A DNA stretch of 64,000 bases. Source: Patiria pectinifera (taxonomy: Eukaryota; Echinodermata; Asteroidea; Valvatida; Asterinidae). The notes under the pieces were generated by a model. That model did not search any database. It saw nothing but the letters and a program-made list of their open reading frames with translations, and had not been told where the DNA came from. The position numbers and the translations under genes were made by a program. This document shows positions 35,001 to 63,500 of this stretch, piece after piece. The stretch spans positions 21,466,197 to 21,530,196 of the forward strand of contig CM057149.1 of the NCBI GenBank assembly GCA_029964075.1, in the 5' to 3' direction. How positions within the stretch are numbered: position 1 is the first letter of the stretch; every line of letters begins with the position of its first letter.

Positions 35001-36594
35001 GAGATACATATTCCGAAGAAAATGTCAAGATTGGTCGGACACCGAGATATCACAAATCTTGATCCAACTAGGAAAGATTGCATTGGAAGGTCTGCTTGAT
35101 CCACAGCAGATGCTCTCGTTTCAGGAAAAGGCATTTGAGGGGACTTTGCTGTATGAGGCCTTGAAAGTTGGTCTGCTGACAAAACAGAGAGTCTTAAAAG
35201 TCTTTGACGAGCACAACACTGTTCAGTTCATACATAAGACTTTGCAGGAATTCTGTGGAGCCAAATATCTGCAGCACTTGTTAGAAGCCGATTATGAGGA
35301 ATTTCAGAAGATCTTAAATGAAATCGATAGAAAAGTCACTAAGAATCCCAACGATTTTGAGTACCTCTTAAGATTTAGTTGCGGTGATCATCCAAGTTGT
35401 ACCGGTAAAATTCTGCATATTTTTCGGGAAAATGTTCATTATGCCCTCAACTATTACTTTGAATGTCAGGCAAATACATTGTTATTTGAGGATGTCGTTG
35501 CATCAGTTTTCTGCAATTCGATTTACTTTATAAGAGATATGATTAGATTTTGTCATTCCTTTTTTTGGCTTTTGAAACGAGTTGCTGATGACGGCAGCAC
35601 GTCTTATCTTACCAATGTACAAGAACTAAGTATAAATGATTGGAGTCTGCAGAGGTATGACGATGAGTTACGATGTGGTTTGTGCAAAATGACCCAACTT
35701 CAAAGTATCGATCTGGTTAATACCTCTTTAACTGGAAACAATATGAATGTGATTACCCGATCATTCAAACACCTTGGAAATTTGACTCGACTTACACTTT
35801 TTAACAACCAGACTTTGCGTGGTTCGTTAACGTCGTGGGCACCTCATTTGCAACTCTTGAAAAACCTTAAAACACTGGAAATTGAGGATTGCAGTCTGGA
35901 TGGTCGAGATGTAATAAGCCTGACGACGGCGTGTGGTAAAATGCGAAAGCTTGATAAGTGTTTGGCAACTGATCATACTCGATCTATGCAGATGATCAGG
36001 GACGAGTATAACGACACATCCCTTTCTCTGAATAGATGTTCATTGGCGCTGGCGGGCGATGATCTGGCTGAAATGTTTGAGTCAGTGGGAGGCAGGGGCG
36101 ACATAGTCAAAGTTCACTTAACCGGCAGTGGAACCAGCACCGCAGAAGCACAGCTATGGGCCCCTAAATTAAAGACTTTAAAGCAAGTGCGAGCATTGAG
36201 CTTGAGAAAGTTCAAGTTGCAAAGTGCAGACATGAAACACATCGTTGCGGCGGTCGGTGATATGCCCACTCTGGCTACGCTGACTCTCAATGACAATAAC
36301 TCCTTGGGAGGATGCGCGGAAATCTGGGCACCCGATTTGCAGAAACTAAGGTACGTCAAGAAGCTGGAGTTGTGCAAATGCTCCTTGACGCGACAAGACA
36401 TACCCCACATTGTTGAGTCATTGAGCACTTTGCCATGTCTTAGAACGTTAGACCTCTCTGGCAATGACCTTTGCGGCTGTACACCCTCTGACTGGAGTAG
36501 AATGAACAACTTGAAAAGGCTCCTCTTGCCTCCGCACTTATCGAACGATTTTAGTGAGATACGGCGATTTATGCCAAATACAACTATTAGGTAA
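32083..36594 (+). CDS. NLR-D: intact NACHT-LRR receptor with hydrophobic N-terminus
   Basis: Five exons, all GT-AG and in frame: 32,056-32,131 (ATG at 32,083), 32,604-32,741, 33,269-33,310, 33,499-33,573 and 34,109-36,594. They give 929 residues. Residues 1-17 (MGVSAVIGFLGVLGAIF) and about 47-72 are hydrophobic; residues about 77-110 form a Ser/Gln/Pro-rich linker. Walker A GQPGYGKST is at about 188-196, Walker B LLILLDGFDEF near 265-275, then TTRPSH. LRRs run from about 596 to the end. NACHT proteins bind ATP/dNTP and oligomerise on sensing ligand; the effector here is unknown because no CARD, PYD, DED or TIR is recognisable. The start is the first ATG after the acceptor and is also present in NLR-B; a coding exon further upstream cannot be excluded. 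Intron 4 has about 250 bp extra compared with NLR-B (33,785-34,030). Confidence 0.92.
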
Positions 36595-38206
36595 AGTCAA
36601 GTACAGTAGGTAACTACCACTGCTCGTACGTTGAGATCCTCCCTACAAAATCCCTTACAAAGTTCCAGTGTACCCCCATCCCTACCATGTCAAACCCAGG
36701 TCCCTACCCCACCCCAATCCCACTTCACACCCGTACCACCACCCCATCACCCCCACCCACCCTCTCAACCTTATCCCCGTCCATAAATTTTTGCCCAAAT
36801 TTTTTTTTTTGCACAAGCTAAAAAATAACATACGGAAACAGTGTTGCTATCTTTACTGTCAGAATTTATTTTTAAAACTCTGGCCATAATGATCAGCTAT
36901 TTGTGTGGTTTTTTTGTGTTTTTTTTAAGGAAGATTGTATATTGTCTCTTTTGCAAAAAGAAAAAAAATCAGATTTCAGAAGCTGAACTCTGGTAATTGT
37001 TTTTGACCAAATGCAAAAACAAAACCAAGACAAAATTTCGTGAAGATGCTTACCAGAAAATACCGCTCAACGAAAAAAAATAGAGTACCAGTCACTAGAA
37101 ATGTACATCGCAAAATTATAATTGAAACTGATACCCTTGATTCAAAAAACTGTTTTTTCCATTTTAGGCTTAGCACAATTCGGTGCTAAGCAGCTGCATG
37201 CTGAAATTGCCATCTGGTGAAGTGGCAGGAAAATGGATTCACTGGGCCACCAGTGTCACGGTCTCACTTCTCCGGCGTGCTAGCTTCTCCAAAACGGAAA
37301 TTTCGCTTCAACACGCATGCACAGAATTGCGCAGTAGTGTACACTCAGTTTCGTCACTGTATTAGTGTGCTGAGTTTTTCGGGGCTGTACTTGTGTACGT
37401 AAGATATTTGTATGCATAGAATTTTCGTGGCGCGCACTATTAACTCCCAATATTAACTAGACTTGAATTTGAAATGCAAATTTATTTTAAGCCGTGGTTG
37501 CAAAAATAAGGACAAAATGGACCACGAACGAGCAAGGAACACGGACCACGGAGTTCGTTCTTAATTATTCCTCCATGAACACACACACATGCATGACGCA
37601 GGAAACACAAATCAGAATGCTTGCAAGACCATGGAATGACTTGCTTGACCCACAGGAAGTGTTACATAACACATTCTTGGGTGTCCCTCACTGTGTTATT
37701 AATGGGCTTGGTAGACTTCAGAAAACAGCCCGAGGAAAAGTAAGCACAGCGGACACATGAGCATGAATCGTGCTCATGTAACGTGCACTGTAACGTGCTC
37801 AGTTATCCGCCAAATCGACCCGGAGAAGCTAGCACGCCGGAGAAGTGAGACCGTGACACCGGAACAAAAAATGTGGTTTATGCCTGCTGTTCATTCATCT
37901 TTTATCGTTACTTGCATCATGTAATTTATGTTATCAATCATTATTTTCAAAATTCTTTTATATTTTCGTTGATGAATTTTTATATCAAGGGTCTACAACA
38001 AGCCCATACAGTCTAGGTGCACGCTACTTTGCACTAACGGAACTGAACAGGTATAACAACTCAGAACATCGTGGCTTAAAAAGTTATAGATTCTGGTTTT
38101 GTATATTTCCGTTTTAAGTCGCAGTAAATCGTATATATAACCCCATCATGTCTATTACTCTATGTATATTGAAAGACTATATCAATTGAGAGATTTGTAT
38201 AATAAA
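36595..38206 (+). other. NLR-D 3' flank with AATAAA (38,201-38,206)
   Basis: This is homologous to the flanks of NLR-A and NLR-B and longer only because of the 607-bp MITE at 37,253-37,859. No gene is present. The homology continues past the AATAAA to about 39,790. Confidence 0.55.
37253..37859. mobile_element. MITE with 38-bp inverted ends in NLR-D flank
   Basis: The left end GTGTCACGGTCTCACTTCTC continues through CGGCGTGCTAGCTTCTCC; the right end is its exact inverse. NLR-B keeps the empty site (GCCACCGGAAC, 12,103-12,113), which proves insertion after the duplication. It has no meaningful coding capacity. Confidence 0.75.
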
Positions 38207-38342
38207 GATGCATGTAGAAATAATGAAGAGGAGTTCTTTACGTTTTATTACAGATAATTTGGTTTGACAGTGGACCATGTCGGTTTTAAATGACCATTCA
38301 TTAATTTTACAGATCTTGTGGTTGGTGAGACACTCACATACA

Positions 38343-39586
38343 GTGCGTTCGATTACTTCCCCCGCGCTTACTCGTGCAAGCGCGACAGCGTTCGATTTAC
38401 CTCGACCTCTCACGTGACTTCTCGCGCTTACTCGAGCCTGACCCAAGCAACCTCGTCCCCAGGGTGTCGAGCAGTACGCGCCCACCACTACCTGCTCTCT
38501 CACCCTGGTATTGGATCATTTGCATGTGCAAGAATTTTGAACACGTTGGCAAATGAGGAACAGTCTGGTGCCTGGATATGCGTTACATATTAGCGTTTGT
38601 TTTTGTATGCGGTGTCTGGGTTAAAACAGAGTCAATTAGTAGCAGCGCGAGCACGGCGTGAGTTACGAAAACACGATTTTTGAAATCAAACTGTTACGAT
38701 CTAATCCAGACAACATGCAGTATCATATTTCATATTAATATGAGCAAATTGGAAAGGAAATTAGTATTTTCGAGAAGGCATGGACGAATGATCGCGAAAA
38801 CACGTACTGCACGTTGTGAATAATAGCACCAAGTACACAATAAAAATTCATTACTAGCCAATTGCGGTATCCAATCAAGATACAGGAAGAAAGTTTCCTA
38901 TCCAGGGTTTACTATTGGAAGCGCGGTTGGAAATAAAGTAAGCACTCGGGACGAGGTTGTCCGAAACGGGCTTCCACGGAGCATAGAGCTAAAACCCTAT
39001 GTAGCTCTATGCTACGCGATATGCACGGAGCTACGGCTACGAATTATTGTCAGCGCGTGCGTCCCCGCGTATTTTCACTGGGCGTGGACGTGCATGCTCT
39101 AGAGTTCATTGATTCGGATGCAGGCTGGGACCTGACGCCACTTCTGCAATTGTATAAAAAGTCTAAGGAGAGTCAAGAAAATTTTTCCAAACAAAATTGG
39201 AAATATTTCTCAGTCCCAGATTCATGTCTTATCATCATTTTTGCAATGAATGACCTTAATTGAGATGATATATTAAGAAAAAAGTGGCGTCAGGTTGCAA
39301 CTTCCCCCCCCCCCCGGAAAAGCAAAAAAAAAGAGAGAAAAAAAAGAAGAGAAAAGAGGCGAGAAGTCATATTGGTGTAAATTTAATGGGGGGGGGGGCA
39401 AAATGTCCCTACCCCCCTCTAAAACTGATAAATGGAGAATATGTTGATAAAAACCGGATTTTTTGGGGGAAAATCCTGGCGTCGAAAACTTTACCCGAAA
39501 CCGTTCGTTTATTTAGCTCCACTGCGCATGTCTGTCATTACGCGAGGAGCCAGGCGCGAGTAAGCTGGGGAAGAAATCGAACGCAC
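38343..39586. mobile_element. Long MITE-like element in NLR-D flank
   Basis: The ends are inverted: GTGCGTTCGATTACTTCCCC with CGCTTACTCG on the left; CGAGTAAGCTGGGGAAGAAA with TCGAACGCAC on the right. Sequence outside is continuous in NLR-A (around 3505-3520), so this is an insertion. No transposase is present. The internal sequence holds a CATAGAGCTA / TAGCTCTATG hairpin near 38,980-39,010. Confidence 0.6.
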
Positions 39587-39932
39587 CCATGCTGTATTTA
39601 CTGTTAAAAAACTGCCGAATCAATTGTCATGATGGTAAAAAAAAAACTGATAGCATTTGAATTGAAACAGCCATTATTATAAAGCTTGAGTTTAATGAAA
39701 TACAAACCAATTAAACAAGTGTGGATGACTAACCTTAAACCAGTATTAAAAAGAAAAAACAAGGCAAGACAAATAAAGCAGGTCCCAGAGCGCACAAGCG
39801 GAGGGGGGTGGGGCCGAACACGTAATTTTTATTCCTAGGAGGGTTAGGGCAATGTCATGAATAATTCATGTTTATCCACGAGAACGGACAATAGATCAAC
39901 AGCATTGTTGTTAGTTACTCAACTAGTTACAA

Positions 39933-40086
39933 TAGACCGCTTGCAGACGCGATCGATATTGACGCGCGAAGGTGCACGACGCCATGTTATGGGACAAAAT
40001 GTGCATGGATAGATATACGCCTGTCCCACAACATGGCGTCGCGCGCCTTCGCGCGTCGATTATCGAACGCATCTGCAAGCGGTCTA
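39933..40086. repeat. 154-bp inner palindrome with TA at both ends
   Basis: TAGACCGCTTGCAGACGCG on the left pairs with CGCATCTGCAAGCGGTCTA on the right. The arms are about 64 bp around a 25-bp loop, with CCATGTT / AACATGG and CGCGCGAAGG / CCTTCGCGCG inside. It is probably a MITE nested in the Mutator-like element. Confidence 0.75.
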
Positions 40087-40133
40087 TACATTAAAGCATT
40101 TCAAAGAACGGATGTCGTCGAGCTACCACACAG

Positions 40134-40200
40134 TAGCCTAGTGGATAGCGAGATGAGCTATGGATACAAAGATCCCTGGTTCGAATCCACGTCGTCGCTG
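40134..40200 (+). repeat. tRNA-like Pol III promoter segment
   Basis: A-box TAGCCTAGTGG (40,134-40,144) and B-box GGTTCGAATCC (40,178-40,188) are at tRNA spacing. The acceptor arms do not pair and the T-stem has a mismatch, so this is a tRNA-derived SINE head, not a tRNA gene. Confidence 0.5.
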
Positions 40201-40367
40201 CTCATTTTCATCAGCTATTTCTCTTCTCCAAATTTATCACTGAGATAATTTCAAATTAAGGGGAAAATAGAACGAGAACCCAAGTCTTGCAATGATTCAA
40301 AGGAAAAACTGAATTATTCATGACATTGCCCCTAACCCTCCTAGAAAAAAATTACGCGGGCCGAACA

Positions 40368-42724
40368 ATACCCAAACATCACTGCAAATCTAAAGGTTTC
40401 AAAATGAAGAACAGAGTCTGCCCTTTGCTCCTTAACACCACTCAAAATCCCCCCCCCCAAAAAAAGAGAAAGAAATAAAGAATGTTTAAAACCTAACCTG
40501 TTGACATTTCAGCTCTGTTTCAGAAAGCAGTGAAAAACCACGCTCAATCTCTAGATCACGGAACACAATTTCGTCAATAGCACTCTTTATTCCAAAAATC
40601 AGTCAATCGACTTGAATTTTTTCTTGATTTCTCCGAAATAACATCAAACCAGATGGAACAATTTCTCGGGGTGTTTAGCACCAATGCGATCTGTAATCCA
40701 AGTAAGCTTTTTGATATTTATTTGGTGGGTTACTTTTGGGGTAAATGCAAAAGATCCTGTATGCCTTTAAGACTAATTTCGTGGGATCAAGTCACAAAAC
40801 TGCCATCAAAAGCATGGACAAAGTTCGATCATATTTATTGTTCAATCACCATTATTCTTTAATTTTATATTATGAATCAGTACACTCGTCAAATAAAATT
40901 TAATCATTTTTTTTGTCCAATCACTATAATACTCAATTCTTATATAATTATAAATCAGTACACTCGTCAAATAAAAAACGTAAGAAAAACACAGTTTATA
41001 CATGAATATCAAAAATAGAAATTTGTATATACACCTTCAGATCTCTTGTAAAAAAAAAGCCTTGAATTGATACAATAGGGATGGACGATGAATGACCTGT
41101 TGCCCTTAAATGACAACATTATAAGGATCAGTTTTCCAACCAGTGGAACAAATGGAACTTGTTTCAATGGAGTAAGTTATGGCAAAAGAGCTTTGGTTGA
41201 CAATTAACCGACACAAATCTCTTTACACATTAATGACGGATACTTATACATGTATAGCACTTTTAACTAAGATCAAAGCACTTTACATTATTATTACCCC
41301 TGATCATCGGGCCAATGAAGCATTCCAAAAGACAATCTCAGCTCCCTGGGGAGTATACAGCTGGATGCTGCTATTTCAGCACAAAGCAGCTTAAATCAAC
41401 CACAATAACCATCTCTGCCCTTACAGGTGCCCATTTACTCCTGGGTGAGGAGAAGCAATGAGTGACAAAGTGCCTTGCCCAAGGGCACACACACCACAAC
41501 CCCAGGCTGAACTCGAACCCACGAGCTGCGGAATTACCCGCAGACCATGAGTTCAATGCTCCAAGCCACGAGGCCACAACACTCCACATGTATTTAAAGA
41601 AAAGACACAGATGTTAAAATTGGTTATATGTAATTTGAAAAAACGAGTCCTGGTTTTGCCATTCCCAAATCTAACAGTACTGTACATTAGGTTTTCTCAA
41701 GGGCCCATGAACAAATTAACGTGCTGCATGAATGGGACCTGAACTGGTGACATCCTGCGAACTGGTGCAGACATATTGATGACATTGCCAATAAACAGGC
41801 TAATTTAACTGGCAGCAATTGTGTCTTTGAGGTTGAGGGTTTCTTTTGTACGCTAGCCTCTTTTTAAACAGAAATGATTGCATCTGAATTTTTGCATATT
41901 TATTGAATACAAAATAGTATAAATCCATACATATAGACGCGTAGCAGCCATCTTAGAGGGCAATACTGCTGAGATATGCATGAGCGAGCCTTTTGTGCAT
42001 TCATGTTACTGAACAACAAAAGTTGCCCTCTTGTAAGATGGACACTAAGCATAAGATCTATAGAATTAACATATCCCTGCATTGAAGGATACAAAAGGCA
42101 GTAGAAACAAAAGAATCATTGGACTAAAAAAATCTTACTTTTTCCAAATGTTAATACAAAAGGTACACAAAATTGGAAAATCTTTGAATAGAAAAAGCCT
42201 CTTGGAAGTGGAATGTACTGTAAAAGAAGCACTTCAATCCTAAACGAAAAACAAGTACAGACCAATAACTGGCATAGTAACAAACCTAAAGTGCATGGGG
42301 AAAAAATGTTGCAAACCAACCAAAGCCACTTCCGCGATTGTGTACAAAGTCTACAAAGAGTCAAGACAATTGTTTAAGTATTTCCTAACAAAATTGGAAA
42401 TGTTTCTCAGTCCCAGATTCATGAATGACCTTCATTGAGATATTATATGAAGAAAAAAGTGGCGTCAGGTTGCAACATTTTTTCCAGTGCATGTCTTGGC
42501 ATAAAAATTTCACGGGGTAAAATTAGTTACAACTGAACTGTTTGGACAAAACGAGCTTGCAAATAAAGTTGGAAGTATCACAATTCCTTCACCAACTTTA
42601 GCATGCACTTATGGTACAAAAGTTGAGCAAAAATTGTGTTAGCCTTTCGAGAAATAGCTTACATTTAACGGTAAAACATAGTCCAATGTCTGACCATTGT
42701 TTTTCCCAAGAATACGTACAGCTA
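40368..42724. other. Non-coding spacer between NLR-D flank and EOGT
   Basis: No gene is supported. It contains AT-rich sequence, the SINE at 41,250-41,589, and a segment at 42,360-42,475 that repeats 39,165-39,300 (shared AGTGGCGTCAGGTTGCAAC). Confidence 0.4.
41250..41589 (-). repeat. tRNA-derived SINE, copy 1
   Basis: On the minus strand it begins GTGGAGTGTTGTGGCCTCGT and has a B-box-like TGGGTTCGAGTTC. The body follows: CCTTGGGCAAGGCACTTTGT, AGGAGTAAATGGGCACCTGT and a tail GTAAAGTGCTTTG. Copy 2 (43,875-44,217) matches it along its length in the same orientation. Confidence 0.8.
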
Positions 42725-43175
42725 CAGGATGGTACAAAAAGAAGGAAGCCCACTTTTGACAGCAATTTTCACCTACTTGTTGAGCATATTTCAAGTATTC
42801 AAATTTAACGGTATGAAAATATTGATCTTTAAACATAAGTGACGAAAAAATGATTGCAAACGCATGTTTTGTCTTTGAGATATTGTAGTTTTATACAATT
42901 CATGTGCCACACCTGTTTGTCCACGGACAGCTTTATTCCATCCGCTTGACTGAGCTCTGGAGCTTGATTTGAAGACCAAAAAACACTACACTAGACTTAC
43001 ACGTGGACAACAGTGATTTTGGTGACTTGAATTCAAATAAGCATAACAACACTATTCTTGTGATATTTTTTAAAGATTTTTTTGCCATGTATGATTGAAG
43101 ACCATAATTTCAAATAAGTTAAGTAGGATAAAATTGCCGTGAAAAAATGGGTTTCCTTCTTTTTGCACCACCCTG
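42725..43175. mobile_element. 451-bp MITE, mariner-like, TA-flanked
   Basis: The left end CAGGATGGTACAAAAAGAAG and the right end (inverted) CAGGGTGGTGCAAAAAGAAG extend to about 28 bp. TA borders both sides (42,723-42,724 and 43,176-43,177). The ends and TA duplication fit Tc1/mariner. It is non-coding. Confidence 0.7.
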
Positions 43176-43442
43176 TAGACCCTGTGAGTCACGGATGCCC
43201 ACGTCAACATCACAAAACATATGCCCCAATGCGCAACAAATGCAACACTGCTAATAGCTTGCTGTACGCAAAACCGATTGAATGAATTTGGCGTGCCTGT
43301 AAACGTGACGAAAGGGAGGCCAAAAAACCTTCATTTCTCACATGTTAAAGGTTGAGAATAATGCACATGTATAATTTGAGGTCACATAATCTGTCACAAT
43401 CATAGACTTGAGAAAAATATCTCATTAAACCTCAGGATATAA

Positions 43443-43448
43443 TTTATT
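43443..43448 (-). other. Candidate EOGT polyadenylation signal
   Basis: AATAAA on the minus strand, about 220 nt past the EOGT stop codon. It is the first such hexamer I see downstream. Confidence 0.45.
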
Positions 43449-43670
43449 ATTTCGGTTTTTGCATTTGTTTAAAAACGGCTAAGGTACACTGATTGTATTA
43501 CATTCAATGTTTCATATTATTTTCTGCGTATATGAACAGGAATGAAAATCTTCCTGAACGCATTGCCTTATATGTGTATAGCAAAACATGTCACTTAACC
43601 TCTCAAATATCGTATCAAAAAGACAGTAAAATAAAGTAGAAATTAAAAGAATTCTCAGTCTCAAGGGTCA

Positions 43671-60496
<16,826 letters not shown>

Positions 60497-60513
60497 ATCT
60501 TGGATCTTTGTTT

Positions 60514-63500
60514 CTGATAGGAAATTAAAAAAAAGAAAGTGTACAGGTTAAGTTTTATGGTTTAATTAAGTACAAAGAATGTAATTTGTACCACTAATCA
60601 TGTAGTTTAGGACACCTCCATGTACACTTTCCGTTTGAAAATGACTTTTGCAGGTGACGGTCAATTTCAAAATGACTTTTGCAGCCTCACGTAGTCATTT
60701 TTCTTCAGATTAACTCATGTTTTCTGAAATTTTGATAAGTACTTTTGAAGAAAAAGAAACTTTCTCAGCTATTTTAGCAGTTACAGACGTGCAAGTCACA
60801 GTAGCTCAGACTATTTTCTGCCTGTGCAAGTTTTACCCAGCAATTTCCCTCATAAATCAAAACCCTGCCCCCTTTCAACAAAATTAAGCTTGCTGATATT
60901 CAACATGGTATCTTAGAGATCTATTTAGATGATTCCAAACACACAAGGTGGCTTTTCCAGCTTGTATCATTGCCAAATGTTTAAGTAAGTCTCAAAAATA
61001 AAAGTGCCTTTTCACTGACATTGGTGTTGGGCGAAATCGGTAAATCTGCGTGGTCAGTCGATCAGGTTGCATGACGGGTCGATTCTGTAGGGTATCTCGG
61101 ACTTTTAATCAATTTTTTTTTTTAATACTCCAGAGTTGTGAATTAGAAAGAAAAGGTCTTCGACTGGTGGCGTCGTGATCGACGGATAGCGCAACGCGAT
61201 CGACTGATGGCGCAAATCAATCGAAAGCGCCCAACATCGGCATTGCACCATTTGCAGCATTAGGCCTAATAGGTTTCTTAATTTTCGTGCTGGTTATCAT
61301 CATTCATTCGTTGTCATTGTCCATAGTTTCCTTCAAAATTAAAATACTGCCCTCTCCATATTTTTAGTACTGTTGCTTTCAACATCTTCAGTTATTTTTT
61401 GTTAAGTTTCGTCACGCTACACTTCGGATAGGCCATGAAGGAATCAAAACACATAGGCCTACCGTCAACAGGTCACTCATATTCATACATATGTAGATGG
61501 GGTCTTAAAGGGAATACAACATTTGCAAACATCAAAAAACAAAACTACCACATCATTATGAAATACCTTACTGGACTGTTACTGTTAGTGAACATGGTGA
61601 ACGACAGTCTTAAGCATCCTGTAAAAACATGGCACCTGGTATGATGTCATTTTAAAGAAAAGTGGTATTATTGTATCAATTTACAACGCTGGTTGGCCGG
61701 CCAGCGTTGGAGAAAAAAAAATGGGTTTTTTTTCCTTCAAATACTACCCCCAAGTGACCACATTTAGTTATGCTGCATTTTGTGTGCAATCGATTACACA
61801 CCTATGAACTGGTACAAGCCAGCTGGCAAGACTGAATCCCTGACCCTACAATTCCCTGACGTCTGAAATTGCTCTGGTTCATCTACATTGGGGCCAGGGA
61901 ACCAGACTTCAGGAACATGAATGTTTTCCTTGGTTTTTTCGGCATCTTCCGACAGAAAACTTCAAACAAGTAAGTTAAAATTTGGCGATCGTGTATAGGC
62001 CTATACAGGCCCGGTTCCTATATAAGGGAACAAAATCCACTTTGAAATGATTTGACCAACCAAAGTAGTTGGCGACATATGGTATGTCATAGACTAAGGG
62101 CAGGGTTTTGAATTTTTGAGGGAAATTTGGGGGTAAAATGACGATAATGACAGTGACAAAACACAACACGAAAATAAAGATGGCAAACACCGCACGATGT
62201 ACCGTGAGCACACAAGTCGCGCTGCACGGCACAAACCATGGTGTCAAATCGTAAATTTTACACCAAAAAAAAATGTTCAAAAATTACCAAAAAGGTGTCA
62301 TTACATTGAGAGAAGTCTGCTTTAGGTTGACAATGTCATTTTTTAATTTTAGATATAAAAAAATATTTGATTCTACTAGTTTGATCGAAACAAAACAGGG
62401 GCCCTACTACAGGATCGCCAAAAATTTAACCCCCAAATCCATCCGTTTCTGAAAATTACGCCAAAAGCAAATGTTGTATCCTCGAACCTCCATAATCTGC
62501 GCAGGTAACCATGGTAACGCTTGCAACGTGCACACATTTTCACACACAAACTGAAGGTGAGTGTGTAGCTTTAGGGGATCTGAAACTAAAATAACATTAA
62601 AACAAGCTAACAAACAAACAGTTGAGTTAGACGTTCCCCCCCCCCCCCCGGCCCCCACCTAATCAATGCCTATAGGGCATGATCAGGGTCCATGGGGTCA
62701 GGCCTGGCTTTACACATCTGCTGATGATTCCCAACCTACCTTTTTTTAAAAAAAAACACTTGAGTTGACAGTACACCTTCAAATCGGTCTTAAATAGTAC
62801 TGTTTATTTGGTGATCTTGATGACAAAAACAACCACACTTTACACACGGCCAGGATTCAGGAAGTGTGCATGCGTGCGCCGTGGCCGTTGTTTTGAAATA
62901 GCGCCCTCTATATGTTGTGCGTGGAAAGGGTCTGGCCGCGGTGGTTTTTTTTTGCAGCACACATCGTCAATGGATCATGATTATTCAGCTAGTTCGATGC
63001 TTATTCATAAAATAAAACAAACCATGACGTCTGGTTCTGGCTTGGTTGTGGTTGAGTCGGTAAAATTCACTTAAGAATATCACACCAACTTTAGACCTGT
63101 CCTTCCTTAATAGATATGCAGCTTCATATGTATTAAGATAACTGCCAGAAACACCGGGGCAAATTATATTGAAATACCTTTATTGTTATTCACATCAGTG
63201 ATACACTGATGTGACATTAAGAAATGATTACATTTATTTATAAATAAAAACATCTACATTTTGTTCATTATCACACAGAAAACGTCAGACATGGACAAAT
63301 TTAGCACACATACATGTACATACACCAATGTAGCAGTAGTAAAAAGGAAGAAGGGGGGGGACCTAGGACTCAGACGGCGTAGGAACAGGGGGGAAACCCT
63401 GAAATTTTCTTAGCAAATTGTCGCTGGGTTCTTTTTTACGCGCATTATACAACACACGGGACCTAAGGCTTTACGTCCCGATCCGAAGGACGAAGCAATA

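Larger units (their letters stand above)
39821..40357. mobile_element. 537-bp element with ~47-bp inverted ends and 10-bp target duplication
   Basis: The ends 39,821-39,868 and 40,311-40,357 are inverted copies (CTAGGAGGGTTAGGG, then CAATGTCATGAATAATTCA). GGGCCGAACA flanks both sides (39,811-39,820 and 40,358-40,367). Long inverted ends plus a 9-10 bp duplication fit a Mutator-like non-autonomous element. It holds an inner palindrome and a tRNA-like segment. Confidence 0.75.

Noticed and set aside
39284..39607. Lysine-rich open frame
   Set aside because: It spans poly-C and A/G-rich simple sequence inside a MITE; no conserved features.
40134..40200. A functional tRNA gene
   Set aside because: Boxes A and B are good but the acceptor stem does not pair; it is a tRNA-derived segment inside a transposon.
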